From CAWDMC01 sp963803295 (GTDB taxonomy: Bacteria; Acidobacteriota; Terriglobia; UBA7540): a stretch of DNA of 64,000 nt. This document shows positions 53,764 to 61,831 of this stretch, in pieces. Within the stretch, counting starts at the first letter, position 1; each line of letters opens with the position of its first letter. The notes under the pieces were generated by a model. That model saw only the letters and a list, made by a program, of their open reading frames with translations. It searched no databases and was not told where the DNA came from. Both the position numbers and the translations under genes were made by a program. The stretch covers positions 202,474-266,473 of the forward strand of contig CAWDMC010000005.1 of the NCBI GenBank assembly GCA_963803295.1, in the 5' to 3' direction.

Positions 53764-54503
53764 ATGGGAGGGGATGCGGCTAAAAACGGGATGGACAAGG
53801 CACTTCTAGATCGAGCTATGGAGGCCCTCTGGGCGCTCAACCGGAGGGAGCCGAAGCCGGAGGCAGAGACCCCGGAGACCGATGTCTCCATTTCGGTGCC
53901 TCAGCGTCAGCCGGAGCCGGACAGACTCGTTTGCTGCTACGCGTGCCACGGGGTTATCTACTGGCTCTCGATCAACGGCGCGGTGGTCTGCTGGCGGTGC
54001 CATCCTCCGGCCGCCGAACATCTGGCCGGCCACTGTCCGCAGCGGAGTACCGCGAGTTGTGTGAGAAGAAAGAGTGCAGCCACGATGCGGCACGAGAACT
54101 CCGCGCGCGCGCTGAGACGCAGCGCCAGGAGGTCCGCGATAAACTGCACTGGCTCGACTGGCTCGAAGCCCGCGCCAGCGAAGCCGGGCCGAGCCATCCC
54201 GCGTTCTGGGACGCCCTGGCTCTCGTTTACCGTCTCCGGCCCGAGCTTGTCGCGGAGCTGATCATCGTTCGTTACGCGACGGGTGGCGACTTGGTACGTT
54301 TCATCACGGGTGGCGCAGAGGTGCGGGAGCAGGCTATCGACCGGACGTTGCTTCGCGGCGGGCTCCTCGACCGGCGCGAAGCAAGTTTGTCGAGCTTCAA
54401 CTGTAGAGAACCGGGCAAAAGTCCGAATTTCGGACTCCGAGGCGGCATCGTGCTAATCTTTGGCAGTATGGATAAAGTTGCGGAAGGTGAGGGGGGTGAA
54501 TGA
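53764..54503 (+). CDS. Zinc-ribbon mobile-element protein, one frameshift
   Basis: Two frames give one protein of about 245 residues. The first carries LVCCYACHGVIYWLSINGAV and VCWRCHPPAAEHLAG, a CxxC...CxxC ribbon often seen beside DUF3631 ATPases. The second continues RPLSAAEYRELCEKKECSHD, then a helical region to EGEGGE. The switch is near 54030-54036, within GGCCGGCC. The stop at 54501-54503 overlaps the hicB start. Function unknown; the ribbon suggests nucleic-acid binding. Broken by one base, or a sequence error. Confidence 0.55.
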
Positions 54504-54724
54504 TGGAACTGACGGCTGTGTTTAAGAAGGTGCCCGAGGGTTACATTGGCTGGGTTGAGGACTTGCCGGGGGCCAACACTCAAGGGGCTACTCTGGAGGA
54601 AGCTCGCGATAACCTTCGTGAGGCGATTCAGTTGGTTTTTCGGGCGAACCGTGAATTGGCCGAAAGGACGCTGCCGGATGACGAAGGGGTTATCAAAGAG
54701 AGTGTCTCGCTGGCGGCTCTGTGA
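54500..54724 (+). CDS. hicB: HicB-family antitoxin
   Basis: 74 residues: MELTAVFKKVPEGYIGWVED, LPGANTQGATLEEARDNLRE and AIQLVFRANRELAE form the partial RNase-H-like HicB fold that neutralises HicA. No C-terminal DNA-binding domain is seen. Start at ATG 54500 or 54503, preceded by GAGGGGGGTGA. It overlaps the upstream zinc-ribbon stop and the downstream hicA start, so all three are translated as a unit. The antitoxin-first order is common. Confidence 0.88.
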   Translation: MMELTAVFKKVPEGYIGWVEDLPGANTQGATLEEARDNLREAIQLVFRANRELAERTLPDDEGVIKESVSLAAL

Positions 54725-54906
54725 AGCGGCGGGAACTGCTACGCCATCTTGAAGCCTGTGGGTGCCAAGAGCTAAGGGAGGGCGCGAAGCACACTGTCTA
54801 TTGGAATCCTGCCAAGAGTAAAGTCTCTGCCGTTCCTCGCCACTCCGAGATCAACAATTTCCTGGCCCGCAAGATCTGTCGCGACCTGGAGACCACAGAA
54901 CCGTAA
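54721..54906 (+). CDS. hicA: HicA-family mRNA interferase toxin
   Basis: 61 residues: MKRRELLRHLEACGCQELRE, GAKHTVYWNPAKSKVSAVPR, HSEINNFLARKICRDL. The dsRBD-like fold with catalytic His in GAKHTVYW and the PRHSEI motif is standard for HicA, which cleaves mRNA and tmRNA when free. It starts at GTG 54721, overlapping the hicB stop by four bases. Here the family's GSH motif reads AKH. Confidence 0.88.
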   Translation: MKRRELLRHLEACGCQELREGAKHTVYWNPAKSKVSAVPRHSEINNFLARKICRDLETTEP

Positions 54907-55571
54907 TGGCCCCAAAAGCTGGGCGGGCGTAGGCACAAATTGGGGCATAGTCCGGGCATGGCGTCTCTCCGGACCCGCCATTTTCCTGGGGTTTGTGGTA
55001 TCGAGCGGCAGATTCCCAATCTGGCGGTCCACCCTCGCGATCACGTCGATTACTAGTTAATATATTATTAACTAATCTTAAAATATATATATGCTCAATA
55101 ATTCGATTGACAACATATCTGGCGTCGCGCTACTCTAACGCCGGCAAGGGGAACGGCGTCACGCCGCGCGAGGTTGTGATCCAAGGATTTCAGAGCACCG
55201 GGCTCTTTGAAACCCTGTCAGCAGACAGCGCCAACCTGTATGTGGGAGGTATCACCGGCTCGGTGACTGGCGGCAACTTCTACATCTCGTACTGAAGGGG
55301 TAGTCTGCCTGGAAATTCGAGGGCTTGCCTTTCGCCACCAACCACCTCGATAGAATGCCTGCCGGTGGCGTGACGTGGCCCCAGGATACGCGGACATGAC
55401 CCAGATCAAGGAAACCTACACCTTCGAAAGCAAGCCGTCAAAAACCATGCCCCAGATTATGCCCCATTTTATGCCCCACCATTGCAGGTTTCCGTTGGTA
55501 AGGGTTTGCAAGGGTGGTGTGGGCCTTTCGGGCTAAGTCCATGAAGAGAGGAGGGATTGTCTGATTTTAAA
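54907..55571. other. Gap between hicA and the tRNA-His fragment
   Basis: 665 bases with no convincing gene. It holds a short open frame ending VCGIERQIPNLAVHPRDHVD near 55055, then a distinctly A+T-rich stretch (55056-55115), then a 47-codon open frame from ATG 55395 with TMPQIMPHFMPHHC, encoded by repeated ATGCCCCA units (55447-55483). Sequences like this are common at the edges of tRNA-integrated elements, but no integrase could be recognised. Confidence 0.35.
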
Positions 55572-55621
55572 TGGGGTGAGCGACGGGATTCGAACCCGCG
55601 GCATCCAGATCCACAGTCTAA
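55572..55621 (-). tRNA. tRNA-His (GTG) 3' half, attachment-site remnant
   Basis: Read on the minus strand: anticodon stem TTAGA, loop CTGTGGA (anticodon GTG), stem TCTGG, then variable loop, T arm with CGGGTTCGAATCCCG and the acceptor 3' strand CGCTCAC plus CCCA. The discriminator C (C73) is the tRNA-His identity base. The D arm and 5' acceptor strand are absent; the sequence beyond 55622 is unrelated. A 3' half of a tRNA gene is the usual att duplicate left by site-specific integration. The broken side faces right, so the integrated DNA lies to the right. Confidence 0.75.
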
Positions 55622-55760
55622 ATCACCTCGCTGATTCTCAAGCACATCAACAACTTGACCCGGCAACTTCCGGCAAAGTCGAGCAAAAAACGCAACCCAG
55701 CCGCAAACAACCTTCAAGCTCAACGCCTAGCGACGAAGACAGCAAGAAAGGCGGTGGAGC

Positions 55761-56750
55761 ATGAGCTCGACCCCGCCGCCAAGCCTCAATGCTGATTCGC
55801 GAGGAGAGTTTTGTCGCGCCGCCACGGCTATCCCCGAGACCTTAGCACAAATCGGCCTCACCAGCCGGAGACTTAAGAAACTCGATACCATCATCGCCGC
55901 CCGCACGGAGCGAAAAGGCGGTCCGAAAGCCTACAGCGCCCGACCCTTCGTGCTTTGTGGTATCCCCGTGCGACGACCCTCCAAATCTACCTTGGAGTAT
56001 TCACGCCGGAATGGCCGGTTTCAACTCCGGGTCATCGGGCATCCGGAGTATGGCCTCCCTTTCGGCCAGGACAGGCTCTTGCTGATCTGGATCGCCTCAC
56101 TCGCCACCTGGCAGAAGAGTCGTATCATCCGTTTCAAATCCGCGGCCGAAATTCTCGAGATCTTTGGGCTCGCCAAAGACGGAAGATACTACAAGCGGCT
56201 GATTGCCGGCTTCGAACGAATCTTCTATGCCACCTTCTTCTTCTCGAGCGATCAGCAAGGTGCCGAGCGCGTCGTCATCGAGCGCCACAGCTTCCGTTTC
56301 GTCCGCGACGTTCGCCTTTGGTACAGCGAAAACGATGGAGCACCTTCCGAGGATTCCTCCGAAAACGTGATCATGTTATCCGAGGAGTTCTGGAAGGAGA
56401 TTCGAGATCACCCTATTCCGGTCGATCTGGCCGTAGTTCGAGCTCTGGCGGATTCGCCTGGCAACCTGGACCTCTACATTTGGTTGGTGTGGAGATGCTG
56501 GACTGCCAAAACCCAAGCCCACGTTCCGTTGTTTGGAGCGGAAGGACTGGTTCAGCAACTGGGAGTATCTGACAGCCTCCGGAATCGCGACTTCCGCAGG
56601 CAGGTCAGGACGTGGCTCACGATGATCTACCGGCTATGGCCTGATTGCCCCGCGAAGCTCAGCGACACGGCAGAGGCTCTCGTATATTATTCCTTTCAGA
56701 CAGCCATTAGATTCACAGATTGCTGTGAATTTCCGAAGTTTTCCACGTGA
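55761..56750 (+). CDS. RepA-like replication initiator
   Basis: 329 residues resembling plasmid-encoded RepA proteins (RPA family): KAYSARPFVLCGIPVRRP, YGLPFGQDRLLLIWIASLAT, FKSAAEILEIFGLAKDGRYY, KRLIAGFERIFYATFFF and LDLYIWLVWRCWTAKT, with winged-helix-like segments. Such initiators bind iterons and open the origin. Four 18-bp direct repeats begin at its own stop codon. It starts 140 bases inside the inferred element edge at the tRNA-His fragment. It may serve an excised circular form of the element or be a relic of an integrated plasmid. Confidence 0.72.
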   Translation: MSSTPPPSLNADSRGEFCRAATAIPETLAQIGLTSRRLKKLDTIIAARTERKGGPKAYSARPFVLCGIPVRRPSKSTLEYSRRNGRFQLRVIGHPEYGLPFGQDRLLLIWIASLATWQKSRIIRFKSAAEILEIFGLAKDGRYYKRLIAGFERIFYATFFFSSDQQGAERVVIERHSFRFVRDVRLWYSENDGAPSEDSSENVIMLSEEFWKEIRDHPIPVDLAVVRALADSPGNLDLYIWLVWRCWTAKTQAHVPLFGAEGLVQQLGVSDSLRNRDFRRQVRTWLTMIYRLWPDCPAKLSDTAEALVYYSFQTAIRFTDCCEFPKFST

Positions 56751-56839
56751 TTCGGTTCGCGCCCCGGAGGCCATTTCTACGTGATTGAGTTCGCGCCGGC
56801 ACGTGATTCAGTTCGCGGGGGCACGTGATTGAGTTCGCG
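56744..56839 (+). repeat. Four iteron-like 18-bp direct repeats
   Basis: CACGTGATTCGGTTCGCG (56744-56761), TACGTGATTGAGTTCGCG (56778-56795), CACGTGATTCAGTTCGCG (56800-56817), CACGTGATTGAGTTCGCG (56822-56839). Start-to-start distances are 34, 22 and 22, close to three, two and two helical turns. The first overlaps the repA stop (TGA 56748-56750). Best read as RepA binding sites of a replication origin; ends of an IS21-type element, which also carry multiple repeats, are an alternative. Confidence 0.7.
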
Positions 56840-57475
56840 GCTCTTGGGGTTAAGGCACAATGCATCAGTTGATTGGCGGCACCTCCTGTAGTTTATTTCC
56901 TGAGAATCCTGGAGAAACGATCCTGTAGCAGGGGGGGCGAAGTTGTGGAAATCTCAGCAATCACAGGCGCGCTGCTTGCGCAGGCGGAGAACGTGTGCCC
57001 CAGACATCTGCCGCTGCAACCTATCAGAGCCTATCCCAGCTTCATGCTCTGGCCGACCCCTAGGCGGCGGGAAGGTTTTGGATTACGAGGGGGACACAGC
57101 GCTGATGGCCTCACTTATGTACGCGAGCAGGGTCCTGGGCGACAGGGCGCGGTGTGCAGGAGCTGGAATGACTCCTCGCGCGTATCGTGATCGTCGAATG
57201 GATGTCTATTGTGGAGCGGCGTGCTCTCGGTCGCGGCAGGGCTCATCGATTCGGCCAAACATATCGGATCAGTGAACCGACCGTGACCGTGACCCGGTCG
57301 CACTTGACCGCAGTATTGAGTTCTAGCACGGTATCCAATGTGGCGCCAACATTGAGCATCCCAACCGAAGAGGCGCAAATCAGAAGCCTTCCCGAGACAT
57401 AACGATATGGGGGATAGTGCTTGGGGCCGGACCGCCATCAACGATACCAGCAAGCACTCCATGTTCAGAGGCGTG
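56840..57475. other. Gap between iterons and kinase gene
   Basis: About 635 bases. Short open frames in several directions lack family resemblance. The region next to the iterons would be where an origin's A+T-rich unwinding zone is expected, but no strong A+T-rich tract is seen. Nothing recognised. Confidence 0.35.
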
Positions 57476-57492
57476 TTACTGACTGTAAATCT

Positions 57493-58347
57493 TCAACTCA
57501 GCCACAAGCTCATGACAGGTCTGGTAGCGATCACTAGGGTTCTTCGCCAGAGCTTTGCGGACGATGTCACACACGCCTCAGGAATGATCGTGGCGAACTG
57601 GCGCATGTCGATCGGATCTGTGCACAAGATGTTGTGCATAACGGTCGACGCCGCATGCCCGGCGAAGGGCCGTTTCCCCGTGAGGAGTTCGTACAGAGTG
57701 ATGCCGAGCGCGAAGACGTCGGTGCGGGCGTCCACGATCCCGCCCAATACCTGCTCGGGGGCCATATAGTTGGGAGAGCCCCGACGCTTTCCGCTGTCCC
57801 TGTCTCGGGGCAAGACCGACGAGGTGGCAATGCCAAAGTCGATCAGTTTGACCAGGCCGCTTTGCACCAACATGAGGTTAGCGGGCTTGACGTCGCAGTG
57901 TATGATGCCTTGGGTGTGGACGTAATCGAGAGCCAGAGCAACTTGCTCAACGACAGTGATGATCCGCCCTATGGGAAAGGTCTGCTGCACTTGGAGGACC
58001 TCACTGGCTGATTTTCCCTCAAGGAATTCCATGACCAGGTACGGAATGCCGTGGTCCTCGCCGGAGTCGAACGCCTTGACAATCTGGGGGTGAGTAAGGG
58101 TGGCGAGGATTTGCGCCTCGCGTTGCAGGCGGACACGGGACTCTTGCAGGTCGGAAGAAGTGCTCTCCCATGACAGCTTCTTGATGGCGACGGGCCGGCT
58201 CAAGACAGGGTCCCAGCCGCGGTAGACGACCGCTTCGCCGCCACGGCCTAGGACGTCCTCAATCAGATACCGGCCCAGCATCTCGAACGCCTGTGTGGTC
58301 TCTAGCGCATTGTCGCGCACGTTTTGGTAATTCGATGAATCGGGCAT
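57493..58347 (-). CDS. Ser/Thr protein kinase (Hanks type), frameshifted near its end
   Basis: Kinase domain of about 260 residues: LGRYLIEDVLGRGGEAVVYR (Gly loop), VAIKKLSWE (Lys), IVKAFDSGEDHGIPYLVMEF, GIIHCDVKPANLMLV (catalytic loop HCD), VKLIDFGIATS (DFG), GSPNYMAPEQVLGG and DVFALGITLYELLTGKRPF. After PEA the frame reads CVTSSAKLW, whereas the alternative frame gives CDIVRKALAKNPSDRYQTCH and a stop at 57476-57478, the normal kinase end. The switch is at GTGTGTG (about 57575); removing one GT restores the domain. No membrane or sensor domain. Divergent from the Lon-NACHT unit 326 bases away, hence a likely regulatory partner. Confidence 0.85.
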   Translation of the reverse strand: MPDSSNYQNVRDNALETTQAFEMLGRYLIEDVLGRGGEAVVYRGWDPVLSRPVAIKKLSWESTSSDLQESRVRLQREAQILATLTHPQIVKAFDSGEDHGIPYLVMEFLEGKSASEVLQVQQTFPIGRIITVVEQVALALDYVHTQGIIHCDVKPANLMLVQSGLVKLIDFGIATSSVLPRDRDSGKRRGSPNYMAPEQVLGGIVDARTDVFALGITLYELLTGKRPFAGHAASTVMHNILCTDPIDMRQFATIIPEACVTSSAKLWRRTLVIATRPVMSLWLS

Positions 58348-58673
58348 CGGAGATCACCCCGCTGTGGGTGATACGGTTCCTTCCGACAGCCTTTTCAGTT
58401 TGACTCTCTCAACCTGTGGGTGAAAGGAGTTGACAAGGACGCCGTATAACTCCAGCGGCCCGACGCGCGGGGGTGGGGAATGTGACTCCACTTCGTCGGT
58501 GGTGGCGTGAGCATCCCTGCGCTCCTGAGACTGTGGCGTATGATAGGGACCATGCGACGGCGTCCGGTCTGGACTCTTTAATTTAAGGCCATTAAGATGG
58601 GCTGGGGATAGAGAATTCACGCCACCGGCCATGAACCGAGCTTTCCAACCTCGCCACGGAGTCGATCACTACG
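58348..58673. promoter_or_regulatory. Divergent intergenic region, kinase versus Lon-NACHT unit
   Basis: ATCACCC (58353-58359) and GGGTGAT (58366-58372) form a perfect hairpin covering the ribosome-binding site of the kinase gene (GGGGTGATCTCC before ATG 58347). Further right GGAGTT (58428-58433) / AACTCC (58450-58455) is another spaced inverted repeat around TTGACA. Clear -10 boxes could not be fixed for either direction. Confidence 0.4.
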
Positions 58674-59273
58674 ATGTCTGAGCTGGACAAGCTGGCCGAA
58701 CTACAGGAGACACTGAACGGTTTCGTGCAGGGAGGCCGAGATTTGGTCAGCGCCCAACCCCCCGACCCAATGCAGTGGCAGCGGCTGGCCGGCGGGTATG
58801 ACCTGCTGCGGCGGGCTCTGCGCGAGGCGGTGGGGGGAGCAAGTGAAGGCGACCCGTCCTCCCTGTTAAATGAATGTTGGGCCCTGCTGAGAGCAAAAGA
58901 AGCGAAGGAACAGATGGTTCGTTATTACCTGCCGAACCGGCGGGTGGATAGCGAGCGGTTGCAGGGGAATGCCTGTGCCCTGCTGGCCACAGCGCAGGCG
59001 GCGATCGCACTGAGGCAGGCCATTTCCCACGAAGGGGCCTGGGAAAGATTCATGGGTTGGTGGCGCCGAGCGGCAGAGAGCTTCAGAGGGAGTGTGGTTC
59101 CCGATCCTCCTACGCATACTCTTTGCTGGGTGAAGGCCGATCCTGGTAACGCTCTGGAACTGCTCGACTATAGCTGCGGGATCGTGGGAGCGGTGGATTG
59201 GCCGGTGGAGGCGCTGCGCTACTGGACGCAGTATTGGCTGTCGGCCAAAGCGCTGATAGGGGACAAAAGCTGA
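58674..59273 (+). CDS. Helical protein upstream of Lon-NACHT gene, unknown function
   Basis: 199 residues, no recognised family. MSELDKLAELQETLNGFVQG and LRRALREAVGG suggest amphipathic helices; WERFMGWWRRAAESFRGSVV and VDWPVEALRYWTQYWLSAKA are unusually Trp-rich. No signal peptide or clear membrane segment. Its TGA (59271-59273) is two bases before the GTG that opens the Lon-NACHT gene, so the two are almost certainly one translational unit. It may be an adaptor, inhibitor or protease target of that protein. GC-rich and G-biased like its partner. Confidence 0.65.
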   Translation: MSELDKLAELQETLNGFVQGGRDLVSAQPPDPMQWQRLAGGYDLLRRALREAVGGASEGDPSSLLNECWALLRAKEAKEQMVRYYLPNRRVDSERLQGNACALLATAQAAIALRQAISHEGAWERFMGWWRRAAESFRGSVVPDPPTHTLCWVKADPGNALELLDYSCGIVGAVDWPVEALRYWTQYWLSAKALIGDKS

Positions 59274-59275
59274 GC

Positions 59276-61831
59276 GTGCCAGTAGTGGGATACGGGGCAG
59301 GCAGAGGCTTTGTGGGGACGTTGGAATTGCGGGAACTGAGCGGGGCGGGAGGGGAATTGGTGGAGGAGCCGGACACGGCCTTGCAGCCGTACGAGCAAGA
59401 CCTGGTGGCAACAGTGGCTGGGGAGTGGAAGCGGCGAGGAGAGCATAGCGTGTGCTGGGGATTAAAGCTGGCGACGGCGATGCCGGTGGGAGGGGATTCG
59501 CTGGGAGCGGCAGCGGCGGTAGGATTCAGCTTGCTGAGCCAGGGGCGGAGTTACGACAGCAGCTGTGTGTTGACGGCGGCGGTGGACAGGGATGAGGGGC
59601 TGCACCCGGTAGGGCATGAGAGGGAGAAGCTGGAAGCGGCGCTGAAGGGGGGGAAGCGGCGGGCCGGGGTATCGGAGGAGACAGAGCTCCGGCCGATGGA
59701 GATTATAGATTTTGCCAGCCGAGGGATAGAGGTCCGGAAACTAAGGACGGTGGGGGAGGCGGAGGAGTATGCCTCGGGGCTGATCACGGAACTGCGGCGT
59801 TTCGCAAGGGCGGAGATTCGCTGGGTGCTGGACGATGCGCAGCGGCGGCTAGGGCGGGGGCTGGGGGAGTGGCAGGCTCTGGAGCGGCTGTATGTGCCGG
59901 TGAAAGTAGCGCGGGGGCTGCGGCCGAAGTTGACGCAGGTAGAGTACGAGGAATTGGAGCGGCGGCGGATGACGGGGGATTACCAGGAGCTGGAGCAACT
60001 GGAGAAGCGGCGGCTGGACTTGCGGGAGGAAGAGCTGCAGGAGGAGTTGCGCCGGCCGACGGTGGAGTGGGAAGAGCTGCGGGAGAACCTGGAGCGGATG
60101 GTGGTGCTGGGAGATCCGGGATATGGGAAGACGATGCTGCTGTGGCAGGAGGTGGGACGGCGTAACCAGAGGGCCCTGGATCAATTCGAGGGGGAGCCGG
60201 TGGGGGCGGAGGGGCTGCAGTTGGCGGTGTTTGTGCGAGGGGTGGAGATGGCGCAGGAGTTGGCGGCGACTACAGATCTGTTGGAAGTGCTGACTCGGCA
60301 CGTTAGCCGTCGCCACGGGCTCAAGGACGAAGCGAGGGAAGCATTGCGGAGCAAGTTGAGGAGGGGGGACTGCCTGATTGCGCTGGATGCGTTGGATGAA
60401 GTTCCACTGGGGTTACGGGAGAAGCTGGATCGAGGGTTGGAGGAGTTTGTACGAGGGCACGGGGAGGCGAAGTTACTGCTGAGTTCGCGCTTGGTGGGGT
60501 ACACGCGATCGCCGATGCCGGTGGCGGCCGAGGACGAGGTGGAAGTGCTGGCGTTTGAGGAAGAGGGGATGGAGCGGGCGGTGCGGGCCTGGTTTGGAGA
60601 AGACGAGAAGGCGGGGGAGAGATTGTGGGAGCAAATCAAGGGGCAGGGACAGATTCTAGAGGTGCTGCGCTGTCCGTTGTTATTGCGGCTGGCGTGCCAG
60701 GTGGGGGAGGAGCGAAGGAAGAAGGGAGAGGAGATGCCGCGGTGGGAGCGGCGTGGGGAGTTGTATGAGGCGTTTCTGGGGGATGCGGTGGAGCGTTGGG
60801 GGAGGGCGGCGGAGCCGAGGCCGACGCGGGAGCAGCGGGGGTTGTTTTTGGAATTTGCGGGGGGAGTAGCGGAGGAGTTGTGGCGGCAGGATGCGGGGCG
60901 GACGCTGTGGGGAGAGGGGGAGGTGGCGCGGGCGGTGAACGCGACGCGGGGACGGTACGTGGCGCTGAACGGGCGGCCGGATCTGTTGGGGGACTTATGC
61001 GGGGCGGGGATATGGGTGCCGGTGGGGGCGGATGGACCGCAGACGGCATTGATGTTCACGCACCGGACGATGGGGGAGTATCTGACGGCGCAGGCCCTGG
61101 CAGACAAGCTGCAGGCATCAGGGAGTGAGTGGGACTTCGTAGACCGGAAAGCCTGGGATCCGAATTGGGAGCAGGTGATAGTGTTTCTGGCGGCCAAGCT
61201 TACGAACACACCGAAGCTGCTGCGTGAACTGCTGAGGCGATTGACGGACGAAACGAAGGATGATCTGTTCCGGCACCGCCTAGCCCTGGCTGCTCAATGT
61301 TCCGGGGAAATTCCTGTCGAGCTCAAGGGTGGGTTTGACACGGAAATCGACTACATCACCAGTTTCGTATTTAGGCTTTGGTGGACCCACCATGAAAAGG
61401 ATACGAAAGCAGTCGTGCCTCATCTCACCCGAGCTTTGCTGACGCTGGGGCGGGTGAATGGCGCAGGGTTGATAGCCCTGAGTAGGGCGTTACTGCTGCA
61501 TCCGGATTGGGACGTGCGCAGAGGTGCTGAGGGATTATTGCGGAAGCTGGGGCGAAACCGGGCCTCGTCGGCTTTCCTGGACCCATTGAGTGAGTTACTG
61601 CGAGACGAGGAACAAGTCGTCAGATGCGCTGCGGCGAGAGTGATAGGAGACCTGGGGAGCGCTGCTGCCACTAAGAGTGTCTTGACCTCGTTGGCTGACC
61701 TAATGGGTGATTATGACGTCGGAACGCGAAATGCACTCCTGGAGGCAATTGGGAATCTCGGTACAGAGGCGGTGACGTCCCCGTCCTGGCTCATTTTGTC
61801 GAGTTACTGCAGGACAAGGATCTGCGTGTGA
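59276..61831 (+). CDS. Lon-type protease domain fused to NACHT NTPase and HEAT repeats (first segment)
   Basis: Starts at GTG 59276. Residues about 30-170 form a Lon-like proteolytic domain: CWGLKLATAMPVGGDSLGAA with Ser near 75 and LHPVGHEREKLEAAL with Lys near 118; the 43-residue Ser-Lys distance equals that of E. coli Lon (679/722). A long Glu/Arg-rich helical linker follows. NACHT: Walker A VVLGDPGYGKTMLLWQ near 279, Walker B CLIALDALDEVPLGLR near 367, LLLSSRLVGYTRSP (sensor), then winged-helix/helical part with FTHRTMGEYLTAQALADKL. HEAT repeats begin near residue 750 (VRCAAARVIGDLGSAAATKS). True continuation shifts frame near 61776. No AAA+ Lon module. NLR-like conflict protein by analogy; target unknown. 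Confidence 0.8.
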   Translation: MPVVGYGAGRGFVGTLELRELSGAGGELVEEPDTALQPYEQDLVATVAGEWKRRGEHSVCWGLKLATAMPVGGDSLGAAAAVGFSLLSQGRSYDSSCVLTAAVDRDEGLHPVGHEREKLEAALKGGKRRAGVSEETELRPMEIIDFASRGIEVRKLRTVGEAEEYASGLITELRRFARAEIRWVLDDAQRRLGRGLGEWQALERLYVPVKVARGLRPKLTQVEYEELERRRMTGDYQELEQLEKRRLDLREEELQEELRRPTVEWEELRENLERMVVLGDPGYGKTMLLWQEVGRRNQRALDQFEGEPVGAEGLQLAVFVRGVEMAQELAATTDLLEVLTRHVSRRHGLKDEAREALRSKLRRGDCLIALDALDEVPLGLREKLDRGLEEFVRGHGEAKLLLSSRLVGYTRSPMPVAAEDEVEVLAFEEEGMERAVRAWFGEDEKAGERLWEQIKGQGQILEVLRCPLLLRLACQVGEERRKKGEEMPRWERRGELYEAFLGDAVERWGRAAEPRPTREQRGLFLEFAGGVAEELWRQDAGRTLWGEGEVARAVNATRGRYVALNGRPDLLGDLCGAGIWVPVGADGPQTALMFTHRTMGEYLTAQALADKLQASGSEWDFVDRKAWDPNWEQVIVFLAAKLTNTPKLLRELLRRLTDETKDDLFRHRLALAAQCSGEIPVELKGGFDTEIDYITSFVFRLWWTHHEKDTKAVVPHLTRALLTLGRVNGAGLIALSRALLLHPDWDVRRGAEGLLRKLGRNRASSAFLDPLSELLRDEEQVVRCAAARVIGDLGSAAATKSVLTSLADLMGDYDVGTRNALLEAIGNLGTEAVTSPSWLILSSYCRTRICV

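Noticed and set aside
55576..55764. 62-codon open frame starting in the tRNA-His fragment
   Set aside because: Its first residues (SDGIRTRGIQIHS) are simply the translation of the tRNA 3' half; no independent coding evidence.
60181..61209. Long minus-strand open frame opposite the NACHT domain
   Set aside because: It is rich in Ser, Pro and Arg with no domain sense; it arises because the coding strand is very G-rich and so lacks stop codons on the complement.
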